A stretch of 64,000 nucleotides of DNA from Corticium candelabrum (lineage: Eukaryota; Porifera; Homoscleromorpha; Homosclerophorida; Plakinidae), in the NCBI RefSeq assembly GCF_963422355.1, contig NC_085095.1, positions 4,661,607 through 4,725,606 on the forward strand, given 5' to 3'. The position numbers were made by a program, and so were the translations under genes. Every line of letters starts with the position of its first letter. The first letter of the stretch is position 1. The notes beneath the pieces were generated by a model, which had not been told where the DNA came from, ran no database searches, and saw only the letters and a list, made by a program, of their open reading frames with translations. Shown piece after piece: positions 47,001 through 58,403 of the stretch.

Positions 47001-47381
47001 ATCGCCTCTGTCCTGTTTCCTTTGAATGTATGACTCCAGCGAAAGTCACTCGACAAGACGTCAAATGACACACGCACTGGGTGGTGACACTTGTGAATGG
47101 TGACATTGTACTGAATCGGGTAAAGGGGTCCTAGTAGACTTGTAGAGCATTGCAAGCGTGCACAGTCGTTTGAGATCGTGCACTTATCGCCATTGGGAAT
47201 GGCCGCTTTAAGAGCAGAGCATTCAGCCAGCGACGCTGAAGTCGGACTCGCAAACTGTTGACAGACACACACTAGATAAATACAATTGTTAGGTAAGTAA
47301 GCGAGCTGAGATTGTGAAGTTATCGCTGTTAGTACCAGACGAGAGAAATGAGAGAAATACAGCTGCAACAAGAATCGTCAT
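42534..47381 (-). CDS. Type I membrane protein family, gene C (four exons, 350 aa)
   Basis: Predicted exons on the minus strand: 47381-47336, 47271-46807, 44644-44243, 42673-42534, GT/AG throughout and all phase 1, total 1053 nt. The signal peptide is MTILVAAVFLSFLSSVCVCQ across intron 1 (64 nt). Exon 2 is exactly 465 nt as in gene B and shares its cysteines and FRWSHTFKGN, PYAHVE and SGIVLSAALWFK. Exon 3 is longer than in B and contains VVQMCISQLLEKEGVDYW and DDLENCYCNKMK. Exon 4 has YIIGGCVGGAVVLAIVVAII and the tail MKKRTPTVAGVSYKELEEE. Start chosen because the upstream ATG closes after seven codons. Probably a plasma-membrane receptor or adhesion-like protein; no domain family recognised. 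Confidence 0.83.
42947..43001. repeat. (AC)n microsatellite
   Basis: About 27 AC units in intron 3 of gene C. Confidence 0.97.
43370..43790 (-). pseudogene. LINE ORF2 C-terminal fragment
   Basis: RMRCFQIILGIAVREKQRNT, then in another frame RLRWLGHVARMEPHHIPRQL and WMNVAQDCAKWRSIVD. This is the classic end of an RTE/CR1/Jockey-like LINE. 5'-truncated, in intron 3 of gene C. Confidence 0.85.
44000..44076. repeat. (AC)n microsatellite
   Basis: About 38 AC units. Confidence 0.97.
46100..46405. repeat. Long hairpin, about 130-bp arms, short loop
   Basis: 46124-46253 pairs with about 46268-46402. Shared runs include GGCTATATCAGAGAGCAGGA and TAGATTAGTGTTGTT. The loop is about 15 bp. In intron 2 of gene C. 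Confidence 0.92.
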
Positions 47382-47464
47382 CGCTAGCGACCTCGGAATG
47401 AAAGCATACGGGTGTGAGCATAATATTTTTTAGCGTCCGGTTCATTGCTCTAGAGCGTGTTCAT

Positions 47465-47585
47465 TGACGTCACATTTTTCTAACGCACGTTAGTGTCGGT
47501 CAGATAGACGCGCAGTTACGCGCAGTTGGGCGCGCAGTTACGCGCAGATGGGCGCGCAATTACGCGCATTTGGGCGCGCAGTTTC
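47465..47585. promoter_or_regulatory. Candidate promoter region of gene C: CRE site and GCGC-rich repeats
   Basis: A perfect palindromic CRE (TGACGTCA, 47465-47472) lies 84 bp upstream of the gene C start. About 40 bp further on are three to four imperfect units containing GGGCGCGCAGTTACGCGCAG (47513-47585). CRE sites bind CREB/ATF factors in animals. The regulatory role is inference. Confidence 0.4.
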
Positions 47586-48511
47586 CGGATTATTACATGA
47601 ATACTTGCGTGGGTGTCGGTACAAGCAAAGAGTTTTTGTTACAGTATATATTTCACCTACATAGTACCTTTGTCAGCTAGGATTGTGAAAGAGAATACAG
47701 TCATGTATGTTGCAATTTAATGTGAGAGTTCAATAATCTTTGGTACACAATCAAACTGACATGATATCCAAGTTTTCTTCATAGTTAATTAAGTAATGGT
47801 CAGTATTTGTTTGTGTGACAATTTCTGTGGTAGAGACTTGGGAAATGTGTGGACATGCTTTGATATTGTACGTAACATGAATAGCATACTAGCATTGTGC
47901 TCTAGAGTAGAGTAAGTCCTGTAAGTGTAGAATATTGTAAGACACCCCACAGTCTGAAATTTACAGGTTCCTCATTCTCAAAGATGCAATAAACACCTCA
48001 CTTCGTGGTTGATTTGTGAAAACTAAGACAGGAGATATGTTGTGCACATTGCAACTGCATGGCTAGACTTGGAGAAGCTTGCACACATGTTGCAGCTATT
48101 CAGTTTTTCTTTGAAGCATATACTTCAACTAATGGTAAATTTTGCACACAATGAGGCGCCATTCCAATTTATTCAGAAGGACAAATCTTACAAACTATTG
48201 AAAGAATTAGATATGTCATCTGTCAAAAGCCAAAAGAAGAAATTGACAAGGCGATGCTACAACAAACCTCTCCTGCGCATCTGCAATTGCGCGTCTTTTT
48301 GAAGGACCTAGATTCTGCGTTGGTAACCATGCAGTCCGGATCAGTTCATTAAACAGATCAGCTGGTCTGCCAGAACTAAAGGGCAGAGAAAGATTCGTTC
48401 CGCTTGGTTTCTTTTAGGTCTTCTCGCGAAATCGCTGCTATTTGACCGTCTCTTCTAGCGCTGCTCAACTGTCGCTTCTTGAAGTTCTTCCTCCTAGAAT
48501 GAACGGTATAC

Positions 48512-51500
48512 TAGTGGCGGATCTAGATGGGGCCATTGGGGGCACGTGCCCCCTTCAGAAAAGCCAATTTGGTAGGCGCGTTCTTCCTATCTCGATCGAT
48601 GTCGTGCCTCAACAATGTTTACACTCTACTTGTCTTTTCGGAATTACTGTAGATTTTCAAATTTGTATTGAGTGAAGTACCGTAAGCATGATACCCGGAA
48701 GAGTGTGGTTATTCAACCTTTCCGGAGTTGTGCGCTAGATTCTTTCGTGCTGACAGTATCACATGTCACAAAAGTCAGCGAACTTCGGCAGCCCTAGGCA
48801 GCGCCGAATGAAGAAAGATAGACAACTGACCCTCTTCGACGTCTTTTCACCGGCCAAGGTGGCCAAAGGCAGTGCAGCAGACGTCGAGCAAAATGAGGAA
48901 GATTTGCAATCAGATCTAGAGGAGATACCGCTTACCGATGAGACCAGGCCGAGAGACTTTACTTCCTCAGAACCTGCTCTGTTGTCTGACGCTGTTTCAT
49001 CATCTGCAAGCCATCCTACCAAGGTAGACATTGCTGATTATTTCCGGAAGGCGGTGAACGAGCAACTCACACCCGAAACAAAAATACAGACTGATTTGTG
49101 ATCGTGTACCACACCCAAACGCTGTGCTGCCGTCTAGGAAATACAAAGATAAGAAACGTAAGAGCGGAGTTTGCGTCAGACACTGCAAAAGTGAATGGTT
49201 CAAGCTGTTTGACTTCACTGCTTATTCTGAGTCCCAGCAAGGAATTTTTTGCCTGGCTTGCGTACTGTTTCCTGTTGGCACAGCACACGGTGGCGCTAAG
49301 AAGGCGTCCATCTGATGACTAGGCCTCTGATAAACAGTTACTGTAAAGATGCTATAGCAGACTTGGAGTCGCACTACAAACTGCAGTATCACATTAATTC
49401 TTCAGTGAAGATGGTCGTCTTTCGCGACAGAATGAAAAATCCATCAGATGGGATTGAATGTAGAATGTAATCAGCCATTCAACAACGTGTCGAGCGCAAT
49501 CGAACCATCCTTTGCTCTATCATCAAGTGTCTGGAGCTGTGTGGACGGCAAGGCATTGCACTGCGAGGTCACCGTGATGATGGCACATATGATATAGAAC
49601 AGCAAGGGAAACTGAATGCTGTAATTGATTTCCGTATAGATTCTGGTGATGAAGTTCTCCGAGACTACTTGCAAGCATGTGGAAAGAATGCCACGTATAT
49701 TTCAAAAACACTCCAAATGACTTGCTTGAATGCATGTGTGATGCTATCAGAGAATCAATTTTGGAGGAGATTAGAGACAGCCTATACTATGCAGTCTTAG
49801 CAGATGAGGTGATCGATGTGTCTGGGTGAGAGCAGGTTGGTGTTGCATGTAAAAGATGGCTTGCTAGTGGAGAAACTGATCAAGTTTGTAGCCTGTGAGA
49901 GCATAAAGGTGAATATCTGTGCAAGTCATTACTGGAGATGTTGCAGACGCTAGGGCTGGATTCCAAGTTTTGCAGAGCCCAGGAATATGATGGTGCCAGC
50001 AATATGTAAGGGCAGTCTAATGGTTGCCAGGCACTTTTCCAAAAAGCAACACCCTTAGCAAGATACTTCCACTGTGGAAGCCATCAGCTAAACCTTGTAT
50101 TATCCAAGTCAGCATCTCTATCCGTTGTGCAGGCTATGGTCTGTGATCTGAAATTCCTTGGTTTGTTTTGCAAGTTCTCACCAAAGTGCCAGAGCCCTGG
50201 AAGCAGTCATTCAGGATGTTAATGTTGAGAGACGCCGGAAAGAGAAGGTACAAGTCGAGCAACAGAAGTTCAAGCTCTTATGTGACACCAGGTGGGTGGA
50301 AAGACACACTACGCTTGAAAATTTTGTTGATTTATACGAGCCTCTTCTTTTCTGTTTGGAGACCATGCTGCCAATGCCTGCAAGTCCTGGAACTCCAAGT
50401 CTGTTGTGGAAGCCAATGGACTGCTGAAGAGTATCACGTCCCCGGACTTCATTGCTGCTTTCCATACTAATCTGCATTTCCTGGCCTACACCAACCCTCT
50501 GAGCATCAAATTGCAGGCTTCATCTAAGGAAATGCTTGAAGCTTATCAAGACGTTGGTGAGGTGAAAGAGATTCTTGCCGAAGAACGAGCTGCAGCAGAA
50601 GCCGCTTTGCTACGCCGTACCAGAAAATGGTAAGAATGGCAATAACGGCTGGCATAGCTGCTGACAGTTAGCTGCCAATTCTTCGACGACATGGGAAGCA
50701 GACACTTAGGTCAAACGTGGAGAGTAACACTCCAGCAGAACACTGGCGTCGATATGTGTTCATACCGTTTCTAGATCATCTTATTGCCGAGTTTGCGCAT
50801 CGCTTCTGTGAGTTGTCTTTGCCTGCCATTCAAACATTGTTGCTCGTCCCAGCCCATCTTGAGTCTCTAACACCAGACAGGGAGTTGGCACTGGAACAGT
50901 GCTATGCTTCTGATTTCCGGAACCTCATTCATTCTCCCAGGAAATAAAGAGACGAAGGAAGAAATGGGAGGTTTATTAGAAAGCTGGCCTTCCTCTACCA
51001 GCAAGCTTCAGCGCTGCCTTGCTAGCAGCTGGTTTAGTCTCGTTTCCTAATATGACAAGAATTCTGACCATATTTCTAGTGGCGCCTGTCACTACATCAA
51101 CAGTTGAGCGCAGCAACTCAGCCTTGGCCTATGTCAAGACGAAGCTGCGTAGCGCTATGAGACAACAACGTCTTAATGACCTGCTTCTGCTGTATGTTCA
51201 TAAGAACATCAGCCTAGATGTTGAGTCAGTTGTCCATCGCGTTGCAAGAAGAATGCAACGTGCAAGATACTTCTGTCCAACGCTCTCGCAGACACTGCTT
51301 GACGCCTCCTCGTGGGTTCCTTGTTCAGATACGTATTAGTTAATTTACAGTTGTATCTGGAACATGAAAGCATTTCTTGCACTATTTTTGGGTGCAATAG
51401 CAATTTTGAGTAAAGTAAATGTTGTTGTGACATGGGCTCATGCACGATGTGTATTTTTGCTGAGGACAAGGCTGACATAATTTCATATTTAGTCACAAAT

Positions 51501-51633
51501 TGTGTAGGTTGATACCAAAATGTTGAGCATTCTATGATGACAAGGAAGATGCGTCAGTGCATGATCATTTGACTTAGTCTCCCATGAAAAGCATGTGCCC
51601 TCCCCCCTTCAAGAAAATTCTAGATTCGCCACT
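48512..51633 (+). mobile_element. hAT transposon 1 (3.1 kb)
   Basis: Ends TAGTGGCGGATCTAGA and TCTAGATTCGCCACTG. GTATAC is present on both sides (48506-48511, 51634-51639), an incomplete 8-bp target duplicate. Encloses a decayed hAT transposase on the plus strand. Confidence 0.85.
48763..51339 (+). pseudogene. hAT transposase 1 (ZMYM1-like), frameshifted
   Basis: The N-terminal acidic region (48763-49101, RQLTLFDVFSPAKV) is followed by a TTF-type zinc finger (49118-49315; SEWFKLFDFTAYSESQQGIF, CLACVLFP). Core pieces include GIALRGHRDDGTYDIEQQ and KNATYISKTLQ near 49550-49700. The C-terminal dimerisation region at 51090-51220 reads TTSTVERSNSALAYVKTKLR, then RLNDLLLLYVHK. The enzyme would cut and paste the element. 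Stops and frameshifts at about 49100, 49315, 49480, 49800, 50430 and 50640 inactivate it. Confidence 0.9.
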
Positions 51634-52212
51634 GTATACATTGCATGTGACCTCCAGTTTGCTGCTCGGATATATTCCGAACGAGATTTGTGACGAATGG
51701 CTTCAACCAAACACTAATGGTATTTTTGGAAACGGGACACTTCGTTACATTTTCTTTGTCTTCAACAGGATGCTAGCTATATAACCATCAATAGTCGGAT
51801 ACCATTGACCGGGATATAACTGTCTGAACGAAATTCTTCATGAAAATTTTGTCAGGCTAATAATTCTTCAGAGATACACTTCATAATAAATTAGAACGGG
51901 ATACTCATGCAACAACATGTAAATTTGCACACATTAAATAATCGAATCTTGCTAATTTCTCAAAACAGGATATAATTGGACGGGATATAACTCTGAATGA
52001 GAATTCTGCATGTCTGGCTGCTAATTTTTCAGAACCGAGTAAAAATGCATGTGAACTCATGCGACAACATAAATTTGTATACAACGTTAATCATTAATTA
52101 AACTAATTAACTTTACGAGAATTCTGTCAGGGGCTGCTAATTCTGTGAATTATATATACTTCATGACTAATAATAATAATAATAGAACTTTACTAACCAT
52201 TAGTAATATTAA

Positions 52213-52252
52213 TAGCCAATCTGCCCGTGCGGAAAACGGGATGGTGGGCTAG
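52213..52252 (+). mobile_element. Helitron-like 3' terminus
   Basis: Hairpin CCCGTGCGGAAAACGGG (52224-52240) followed by ATGGTGGGCTAG and host T. Same arrangement as the three minus-strand termini at 37216, 39649 and 61043. The 5' end was not located. Confidence 0.6.
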
Positions 52253-52510
52253 TTATAAATAAATGAACTGTGGAACGTGTGTGCGCGCTTTCGATCAGCA
52301 GCTAAGCCCCTTCTTTTAAAGAGGGCCCGGTTTGGGATCGTTGTTTGCTGCACATCGTGGAAACGGTAAACTAATTTGAGTAGTGGGTTTCAGAAGCCAT
52401 ATTCTTACGATGTAGTGATTGCTCGTGCAGTGAAATCTCTTTGGTATGTTTAAATAATTAATTAAATTGAATAGTACTAATTACAAACTTAGAGCGTCAC
52501 ACCGACATCT

Positions 52511-52689
52511 GGGGCGTGTTCGATTGGGCTCTTAGAGCTGGTAGAGGTTGAAAGAGGGGCGTGCTCAGCAGCAGAGTCGGTAGAGTTGGCTCTTCCGACT
52601 ATAGCGGCAGAACTGTAGAAGTTGGAAGATGAGCGTGCACACGGAGCCTCTTCTGGAAGAGGCTAGAAGAGCCCAATCAAACGCGCCCC
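52511..52689. mobile_element. 179-bp MITE
   Basis: Ends GGGGCGTGTTCGATTGGGCT and AGCCCAATCAAACGCGCCCC, 23-bp inverted repeats with two mismatches. Confidence 0.8.
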
Positions 52690-53097
52690 TGGACGAGGCT
52701 AGCTATGATTAGTGGGCTAACTATGAAGCCAACATTAGCGCAAGCGCGTTCACACACCGTAACTATGACTAGTAAGTCACGTGGGCACATCAGCCTGGAC
52801 AGTTTTCATTTGTCATACCCTGAAAGAGGAAATTTGTGCACGAGAAAATGCATGCGATTTTGTACGATCACAAGCCCATCGCACAAAATAAATTCCACAT
52901 ATATTTTTGCCCTTGCGCATGATCAGTATGAAAACAAGTACTAGACTCGTGGCTAACGCGCACATACCACTACCCGGACACTGCAGTCCACGTCAGCTAA
53001 CGTAACATGTCTATCTTGAACTATTTCAAGTGCAAATTTCCACAGGACAGGGGAGTGTCTGTATGGCGCGTGATACGTGCCAAAATAGGAATAATCG

Positions 53098-53317
53098 TGC
53101 ATCAGAGGTAGGGGTTTTGTGCATCAGGGGTAGAAGTTTTGTGCATCAGGGGAGGGGTTTTGTGCATCAGGGGTAGGAGTTTTGTGCATCAGGGGTAGGG
53201 GTTTTGTGCATCAGGGGTAGGGGTTTTGTGCATCAGCGGTAGGGGTTTTGTGCATCAGGGGTAGGGGTTTTGTGCATCAGGGTAGCGGTTTTGTGCATCA
53301 GGGGTAGGGGTTTTGTC
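53098..53317 (+). repeat. 22-bp subterminal repeat array, forward
   Basis: Ten units of ATCAGGGGTAGGGGTTTTGT plus GC, with single-base variants. Confidence 0.95.
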
Positions 53318-53425
53318 GGATTGGCTTTGATATTTTCATGCCAAATTTCTCGCGTAAATGATATACGGACACCTGTAATACGCAAAATTTGTTTTTTTTT
53401 TGCTGAGGCGCGTTAGCTAGAGGTA

Positions 53426-54269
53426 GTGCTACAGCAGCTCCAACACTGTACTTGTCGATGGATCAGCAAGAGCGTATTAGAACGGCTGCTTCTTTGTTGT
53501 TCAGATAACAATAGAGTAGACACCGTTTTGAATTTGTTCATTGGAGCTGTTAATCAGCATGGTCTGCCATCAAGAGTTCGATCTGATCATGGCGGCGAGA
53601 ACATTGCATTTGCTCGATACATGTTCATCCTTCTCGAGGTTTGAATCGAGACAGCATGCTAGTCGGAAAAAGTGTCCACGACCAGAGTAGTGAAAGGTTG
53701 TGGCGAGATCTCTTTCTGGGAGTCACAGGATTGTACTACGACATATTTCCACACTTGGAAAATTATAGGGTTCTTGATCCTTGTAATGACACTCACATTT
53801 TTGCCTCCACTTTAATTGTCTATCTGCCGAGAATAAACAAGCACATTGAAACATGGCGGCAAGCGTGGGTTCAGCATGTACTCAGTGATGCTAAACGTAC
53901 ACCAAATCAGCTATGGACTAAAGGCCTCACCAGTACAGCAAATTGCAGTCATAGAGTGGCAGCGGAAACATTTCAGGAAGATGTTAGTAGACAGTATAAT
54001 ATGCTACCTTACAGTGTAATTACTCTACTTTGTTCTTTCTCTTTTGCAAATTAAAGGTTGTCACTGACAATTATGGGGTTGACTGGAATGGCCCAGTACC
54101 ACACCAAGACGACCATAGTATCAACATTCCTGAAACGTTATGTCCACTTTTGCAAGACCAAAAAATTAGGCTTATTGAGACCATTGACTCACTAAGTGAG
54201 AGTGACTGTTTTGGAATAGACATTTATTTGCTGACAATAGACTTTGTTACAACTTGCCTAAGTACGTAG
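53426..54269 (+). pseudogene. DDE integrase-core (rve-like) transposase, frameshifted
   Basis: The first piece (53500-53640) reads [20 protein letters not shown] then [20 protein letters not shown], containing a catalytic Asp context (RSDHGGEN). The next frame, from about 53640, reads SMLVGKSVHDQSSERLWRDL with the Glu context, then THIFASTLIVYLPRINKHIE, TWRQAW and TPNQLWTKGL. A C-terminal piece after a likely short intron (54054-54240) reads YGVDWNGPVP and SESDCFGIDIYLLTIDFV. This matches the integrase-core proteins scattered in invertebrate and fish genomes. Frameshifts near 53500 and 53640 make this copy inactive. Confidence 0.75.
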
Positions 54270-54566
54270 TTAATTAAAGTTAGTCAAGGCAATAATTGTT
54301 ATCTATAGATTGTTGTGTGTACAGACTACAGTGCACAAGCTATAATTTCACGAGCTACAAACTATATACAATGATACTAGACTATGCAGTGATGTTGTGG
54401 ACTAGGCATATATACGTACTGGTGTGCATGTTTCACAGGCCGCTACACTTGCAAATGTTCAAATATTTGCGCTCAACCTGTAATTCTAGCATAGTCAAGC
54501 TAGAGGTACACTGATGTTCTTCATGCGCTAACGCCTACCTCTATAATAATTAACAGAGAAAAAAAT

Positions 54567-54856
54567 TAACCCCTACCCCTGATGCACAAAGCTCTCACCA
54601 CTGATGCACAAAACCCCTACCCCTGATGCACAAAACCCCTACCCCTGATGCACAAACTCCTACCCCTGATGCACAAAACCCCTACCCCTGATGCACAAAA
54701 CACCTACCTCTGATGCACAAACCCCTACCCCTGATACACAAAACCCTACCCCTGATGCTCAAAACCCCTACCCCTGATGCACAAAACCCCTACCCCTGAT
54801 GCACAAACCCCTACCCCTGATGCACAAAACTCCTACCCCTGATGCACAAAACCCCA
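54567..54856 (-). repeat. 22-bp subterminal repeat array, inverted
   Basis: About 13 units of CCTACCCCTGATGCACAAAA, the reverse complement of the 53.1-kb array, ending where the helix-turn-helix-like frame begins. Confidence 0.95.
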
Positions 54857-55090
54857 TACGTTTGCCACCGGTTGCTGCCACTGGCAGTCTATCCGCCAGC
54901 GACATAGCAGTTGCCAACGGAGAAGTGGAAGCAACGGAAGAACGAGAGAATGAAGAAGGACAGAGCAATAGTAAGAAGCATTACCACTGCTACTCCAGCA
55001 AGGAGCAAGCAGACATCGGAAGGTATGCAGCACAACATGGACCAACATGGGCATCGCGCCATTACTTACACAAAAGTGATGGCGCTAGCT
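54853..55090 (+). CDS. Short frame with helix-turn-helix-like segment
   Basis: In the frame open from 54799 to 55092, the array-coded start (HKPLPLMHKT) is followed from about 54853 by LPPVAATGSLSASDIAVANG, an acidic stretch and HYHCYSSKEQADIGRYAAQH then GPTWASRHY. The last part resembles a DNA-binding helix-turn-helix of transposases (Y-x-x-x-x-R-x-x-IGRYA-x-x-x-G-x-x-x-A-x-RH). It might be the DNA-binding partner of the DDE gene or an exon of it. No start codon is certain because the frame runs in from the repeat array. Confidence 0.4.
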
Positions 55091-55490
55091 AGTGTTGCAC
55101 AAATTAATTCCGCACAAGTAGTGGTGTTTCTAGAAAAGCACAGTTTTTCTCCCGCACAAATTTCTTCTTTCAGGGGAACCGGCAAGAATTCTCGTGAATT
55201 GTCTTGACGAATCTATTGCTCTAAGTTTGACGAGGGAAACATTTTGTTTGCTTTGTCTGGCAGCTCCTTCAGGGACGGCAGGAAGTTGTTACATGTACAT
55301 GCACGTACGTACTACTAATAAATCTGCCTGCAGTTCCGTATACATCTCCATGTTGTTGCTGCGTTTGTACGTTTGAACATACAACACCACATCAGAAACA
55401 TCGGGGGCATGCTCTTTGTGTTGAAAGCTACGAGTTAAAGAATGGGACTTTGTAAAAGTCACGTGACTTGCGAGGAGCAGTATCTATCTC

Positions 55491-55565
55491 GTACCCTGTA
55501 AGTAGGGATTGACAAGGTTGTGTGGGCGTGGACAAATTTTAGTCCTTCAGAAATCACCTTAAAAC
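55491..55565. repeat. Fragment of the 37.6-kb SINE-like repeat
   Basis: Matches 37630-37705 closely and is cut off exactly where hAT 2 begins. Confidence 0.8.
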
Positions 55566-55569
55566 CAAG

Positions 55570-58080
55570 GGCGTAACTAGCATTAAATTTTACCGAGGCA
55601 AGTTTATATTAATTAATTAATTAAGCAATAATTTGTCTTTAACCTACTTTATGTATAATGTAAGTAAACATAGCTTCTATAATAACAACTGCCCCAATCT
55701 GCGATGTCCTGTACAATCAAATCTTAGTAAGACGTTCTCTCTACTCACAGCCACATCTCTATGAATATATATAAGAGCTAAGCCACTTAGTCTTTCTTCT
55801 GTCATTGTTGAGCGTGACCAGTCTTTTAACCTCCGAAGAGCAGAAAACGATCTTTCACAGGACACGGAACCAACAGGAGATGTTAGAATAAGTTTGAGAA
55901 TCGCATGAATATTGGGGAAATATTCTTTGTCTGCCATCTTGGCGGCATCTGGTAATGCTACTCTTCTCTCTTTCTCAGAAAGTTGAAAACATTTGGTTTT
56001 CCAAACTTCTACCTCAGGCTCGAACGTAGCTCCATTTGGCAAGTCTAGACCATAGAAGAGCTTAATCGAATTCAGCTCATTTGTTGTTATACTGTTTACA
56101 CTACTAGGAAGAAGTCTATACCCAGTGAGTACTGGTTCTGATGAATCAGGAAAGCGGTTGTTGAGCTCTGTCACAGTGTGATCAATGAAAGGGTAGTACA
56201 CATTTCTTCTGAAGTATGCCACAGCACTGTCCTGGTCTGCAGTTTGCACGACAGCATTGCTCCTATAGGTGCTTCTTATTGCAGTTCTAGGTTTACTAAT
56301 TTCGGTATGCACCTCACCTGCAACTTTTTGAGCTTTCTTCCATAATTCTTCAAACTTGTCTTCACGTCACTGTGCAGAAATCGTCGTGCGAAGCAGCTTC
56401 GCTGTTTGGTAAGCCTTCAGAATGTCGCAGGTTGGAGATTGCAAAGACTTTGCAAGAGGGTCACAAAAGCTCAGAATATACTGACTAACGACTAAGCAAA
56501 CGATGAAACTAGAAGACTGGAGAAGTCTGAGGTAAGATGAAGCTTTTGCCCTCGAATCAGTGCTACAGCTCTCTGCGGCAATACCTTGCAGTGCAAGGTA
56601 TATGGCTTTGTACTTGGCCAACACACTGGACAAGGTCGCCAGTCGAGCTGACCACCTAGTCTCACACAGTACTGGGACTTGCCGTGATGATGATTTACGA
56701 ATAAGCGTATCACTCAGCTTCGAAGTTTTCTCATGTTCAAAGTTTTCTTCGAGTTCTTCCTTCGATTCTTCTTCTTCCTTGTCTTCTGCACATGCTGTGA
56801 TCAAGTCAGATATATCTCCTATCAAATGCCTGCAAAGAATGACTTTTCTTTTCGGACTGCCTCCTAGAAACCACGTGAGCGTTCCTAATGACTCAAACAA
56901 GTCCCGAATTGAAGGGACTTGCCTACAAGAAGATGCAATAACCAAATTCAGTCTATGTGACCGACAATGATGGTAAATGGCCTTTTGTTGTAACTCAAGA
57001 ATTCGCGCAGAAACACCGGAAACTTTTCCTGACATAACTGAAGCACCATCGTAGCCCTGGCCACGAAGATAACGGATATCTAAATTGCACTCTTTCATAA
57101 AATTGACAATAGCATTGGAAATAGACGAAGCATCTGCACAATCCAACTTAACTAATCCTAAAAACTCTTCTCTCACTTGAACCTGACCAGGTACAGTGTC
57201 ATCAACAAATCTGATACAGACTGACATTTGCTCCACTTTAGCTGTATCTGTGCACTCATCAGCCATCAAAGAAAACCATTTAGCGGCATGAGCATCTTCT
57301 AGTATTTTGTCCCTCACTTCAATACCTGTCAGCTCTATCAATTCATTTTGTATTTTCGGGCTCTTGTAGCATGCATTCTTCTTTCCGTGCTCTAGATGAC
57401 TTTTCAGAATAGGATTAAACTGGGACTGCCAATGAAGGAAGTATTCAAAGTTACCAGATTCTTTTCTCAGCACTTTGTCCCAACTGTGACCACGAAAGGG
57501 AATATTTCGCTGACCAAGAGCAATAAGGACATCTGTTACAGCTAGGACAACCGATTGATTACGTCTGACCCTCTCTTCATATTGTTTAGATCTGCTCGTA
57601 CAGATGTCGTCTTTCCTGCCTTCAGCCACATTCTTGAAAGATAACGCTTCTATGCACGCATTCTTGTGAATTTCACTTTTCTCGTGACAAAGTAGTACAC
57701 CACGCTTTACTCCAACAGCATTCTTCCAGTCACAAAAGCCAGTCGTCTTGAAAGCAGGAGCAGACTTTGACTCATCACCAAAAAGCACACAGTAGCAACA
57801 AAAGCAGGCATCAGTACTAGGAGAATATCTCAGCCACCTGTGTTGACTCTCCCACTCTGGATTGTAACGACGACCGTCCGTGCTCGGAAACTTTCAGCAG
57901 GTAGGTGGACACCATTTATTTTGCAGTAGGTGTATCTTGTCAACGTCAGAAACGACTCTGTGTAAGTAGTAGATTGGATCATTCACTGACACTTCTTTGT
58001 CTTGAGTAGTATCTACAAACAAAGTGCTTTTCAAGCAGTAGTACCACCCTTTTCAGTAGACTGGGCTGTCATAATCTTTC
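55570..58080 (-). mobile_element. hAT transposon 2, one end recognised
   Basis: The left end reads AGGGCGTAACTAGCATT, a common hAT terminus, inserted in the SINE fragment. No matching inverted end was found between 57900 and 58137, so the right boundary is a guess. Confidence 0.6.
55677..57891 (-). pseudogene. hAT transposase 2 (ZMYM1-like), one in-frame TGA
   Basis: A single long frame runs from about 57891 to 55677, interrupted only by a TGA at 56369-56367. The segment upstream of the first ATG (57788) encodes the TTF zinc finger (RRYNPEWESQHRWLRYSPST, then DACFCCYC), so the true start is earlier, probably in an upstream exon. Core features: GQRNIPFRGHSWD, KWFSLMADECTDTAKVEQMS with an Asp context, LRGQGYDGASVMSGKVSGVS, and an acidic insert. 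After the stop, in the same frame, come EDKFEELWKKAQK and the dimerisation region SPVGSVSCERSFSALRRLKD. Total about 730 codons. It is much better preserved than hAT 1, suggesting recent arrival. Confidence 0.92.
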
Positions 58081-58136
58081 TACATGTAATACAGATCATA
58101 TACCAGTGATTCGCGAGTATAAGACCACATTATAAT

Positions 58137-58288
58137 TTAGTCTCGCGTAGCCAGACCCCTTTCCGCCGCGTCCTCCCCGGCGAGGGTCTGGTGAACGGTC
58201 TTTGATGTCGCTGTGTGCCGCGTAGCCAGAAATCGGCTATCTAAAGACCGGATTTTGTTTCTTAAACGCTTCGCTAAAGACGAGACTG
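58137..58288. mobile_element. Small repeat with TAGTCTCG/CGAGACT ends
   Basis: Ends TAGTCTCGCGTAGCCAGACC and AAAGACGAGACT, with internal CGCGTAGCCAGA repeated at about 58219. Possibly a MITE; target duplication not seen. Confidence 0.45.
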
Positions 58289-58403
58289 GTATGCATGCAG
58301 TGCAATCCTATCTCCATTAGCTTCTCTTGTTTCGTAGAGAACAACTCGAAGACTACAGCTAGAGTCGTTGCTGTTTGTGAAATCTGCATGTTTAAAGCAG
58401 CGA

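Larger units (their letters stand above)
52818..55175 (+). mobile_element. 2.36-kb DNA transposon with DDE integrase-fold gene
   Basis: Inverted ends CCCTGAAAGAGGAAATTTGT and ACAAATTTCTTCTTTCAGGG. Inside, in order: subterminal 22-bp repeats (53098-53317), a DDE integrase-like gene (53426-54269), the same repeats in reverse orientation (54567-54856) and a short helix-turn-helix-like frame (54853-55090). The terminal 80-110 bp on both sides match the MITE at 11177-11366. The superfamily is uncertain. Confidence 0.8.

Noticed and set aside
48042..48302. 86-codon frame between gene C and hAT 1
   Set aside because: No recognisable domain, no splice context, composition not convincing.
53098..54856. 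Regular 22-bp repeats suggesting a CRISPR array
   Set aside because: Units are directly tandem without spacers, and the genome is animal; they are minisatellite arrays.
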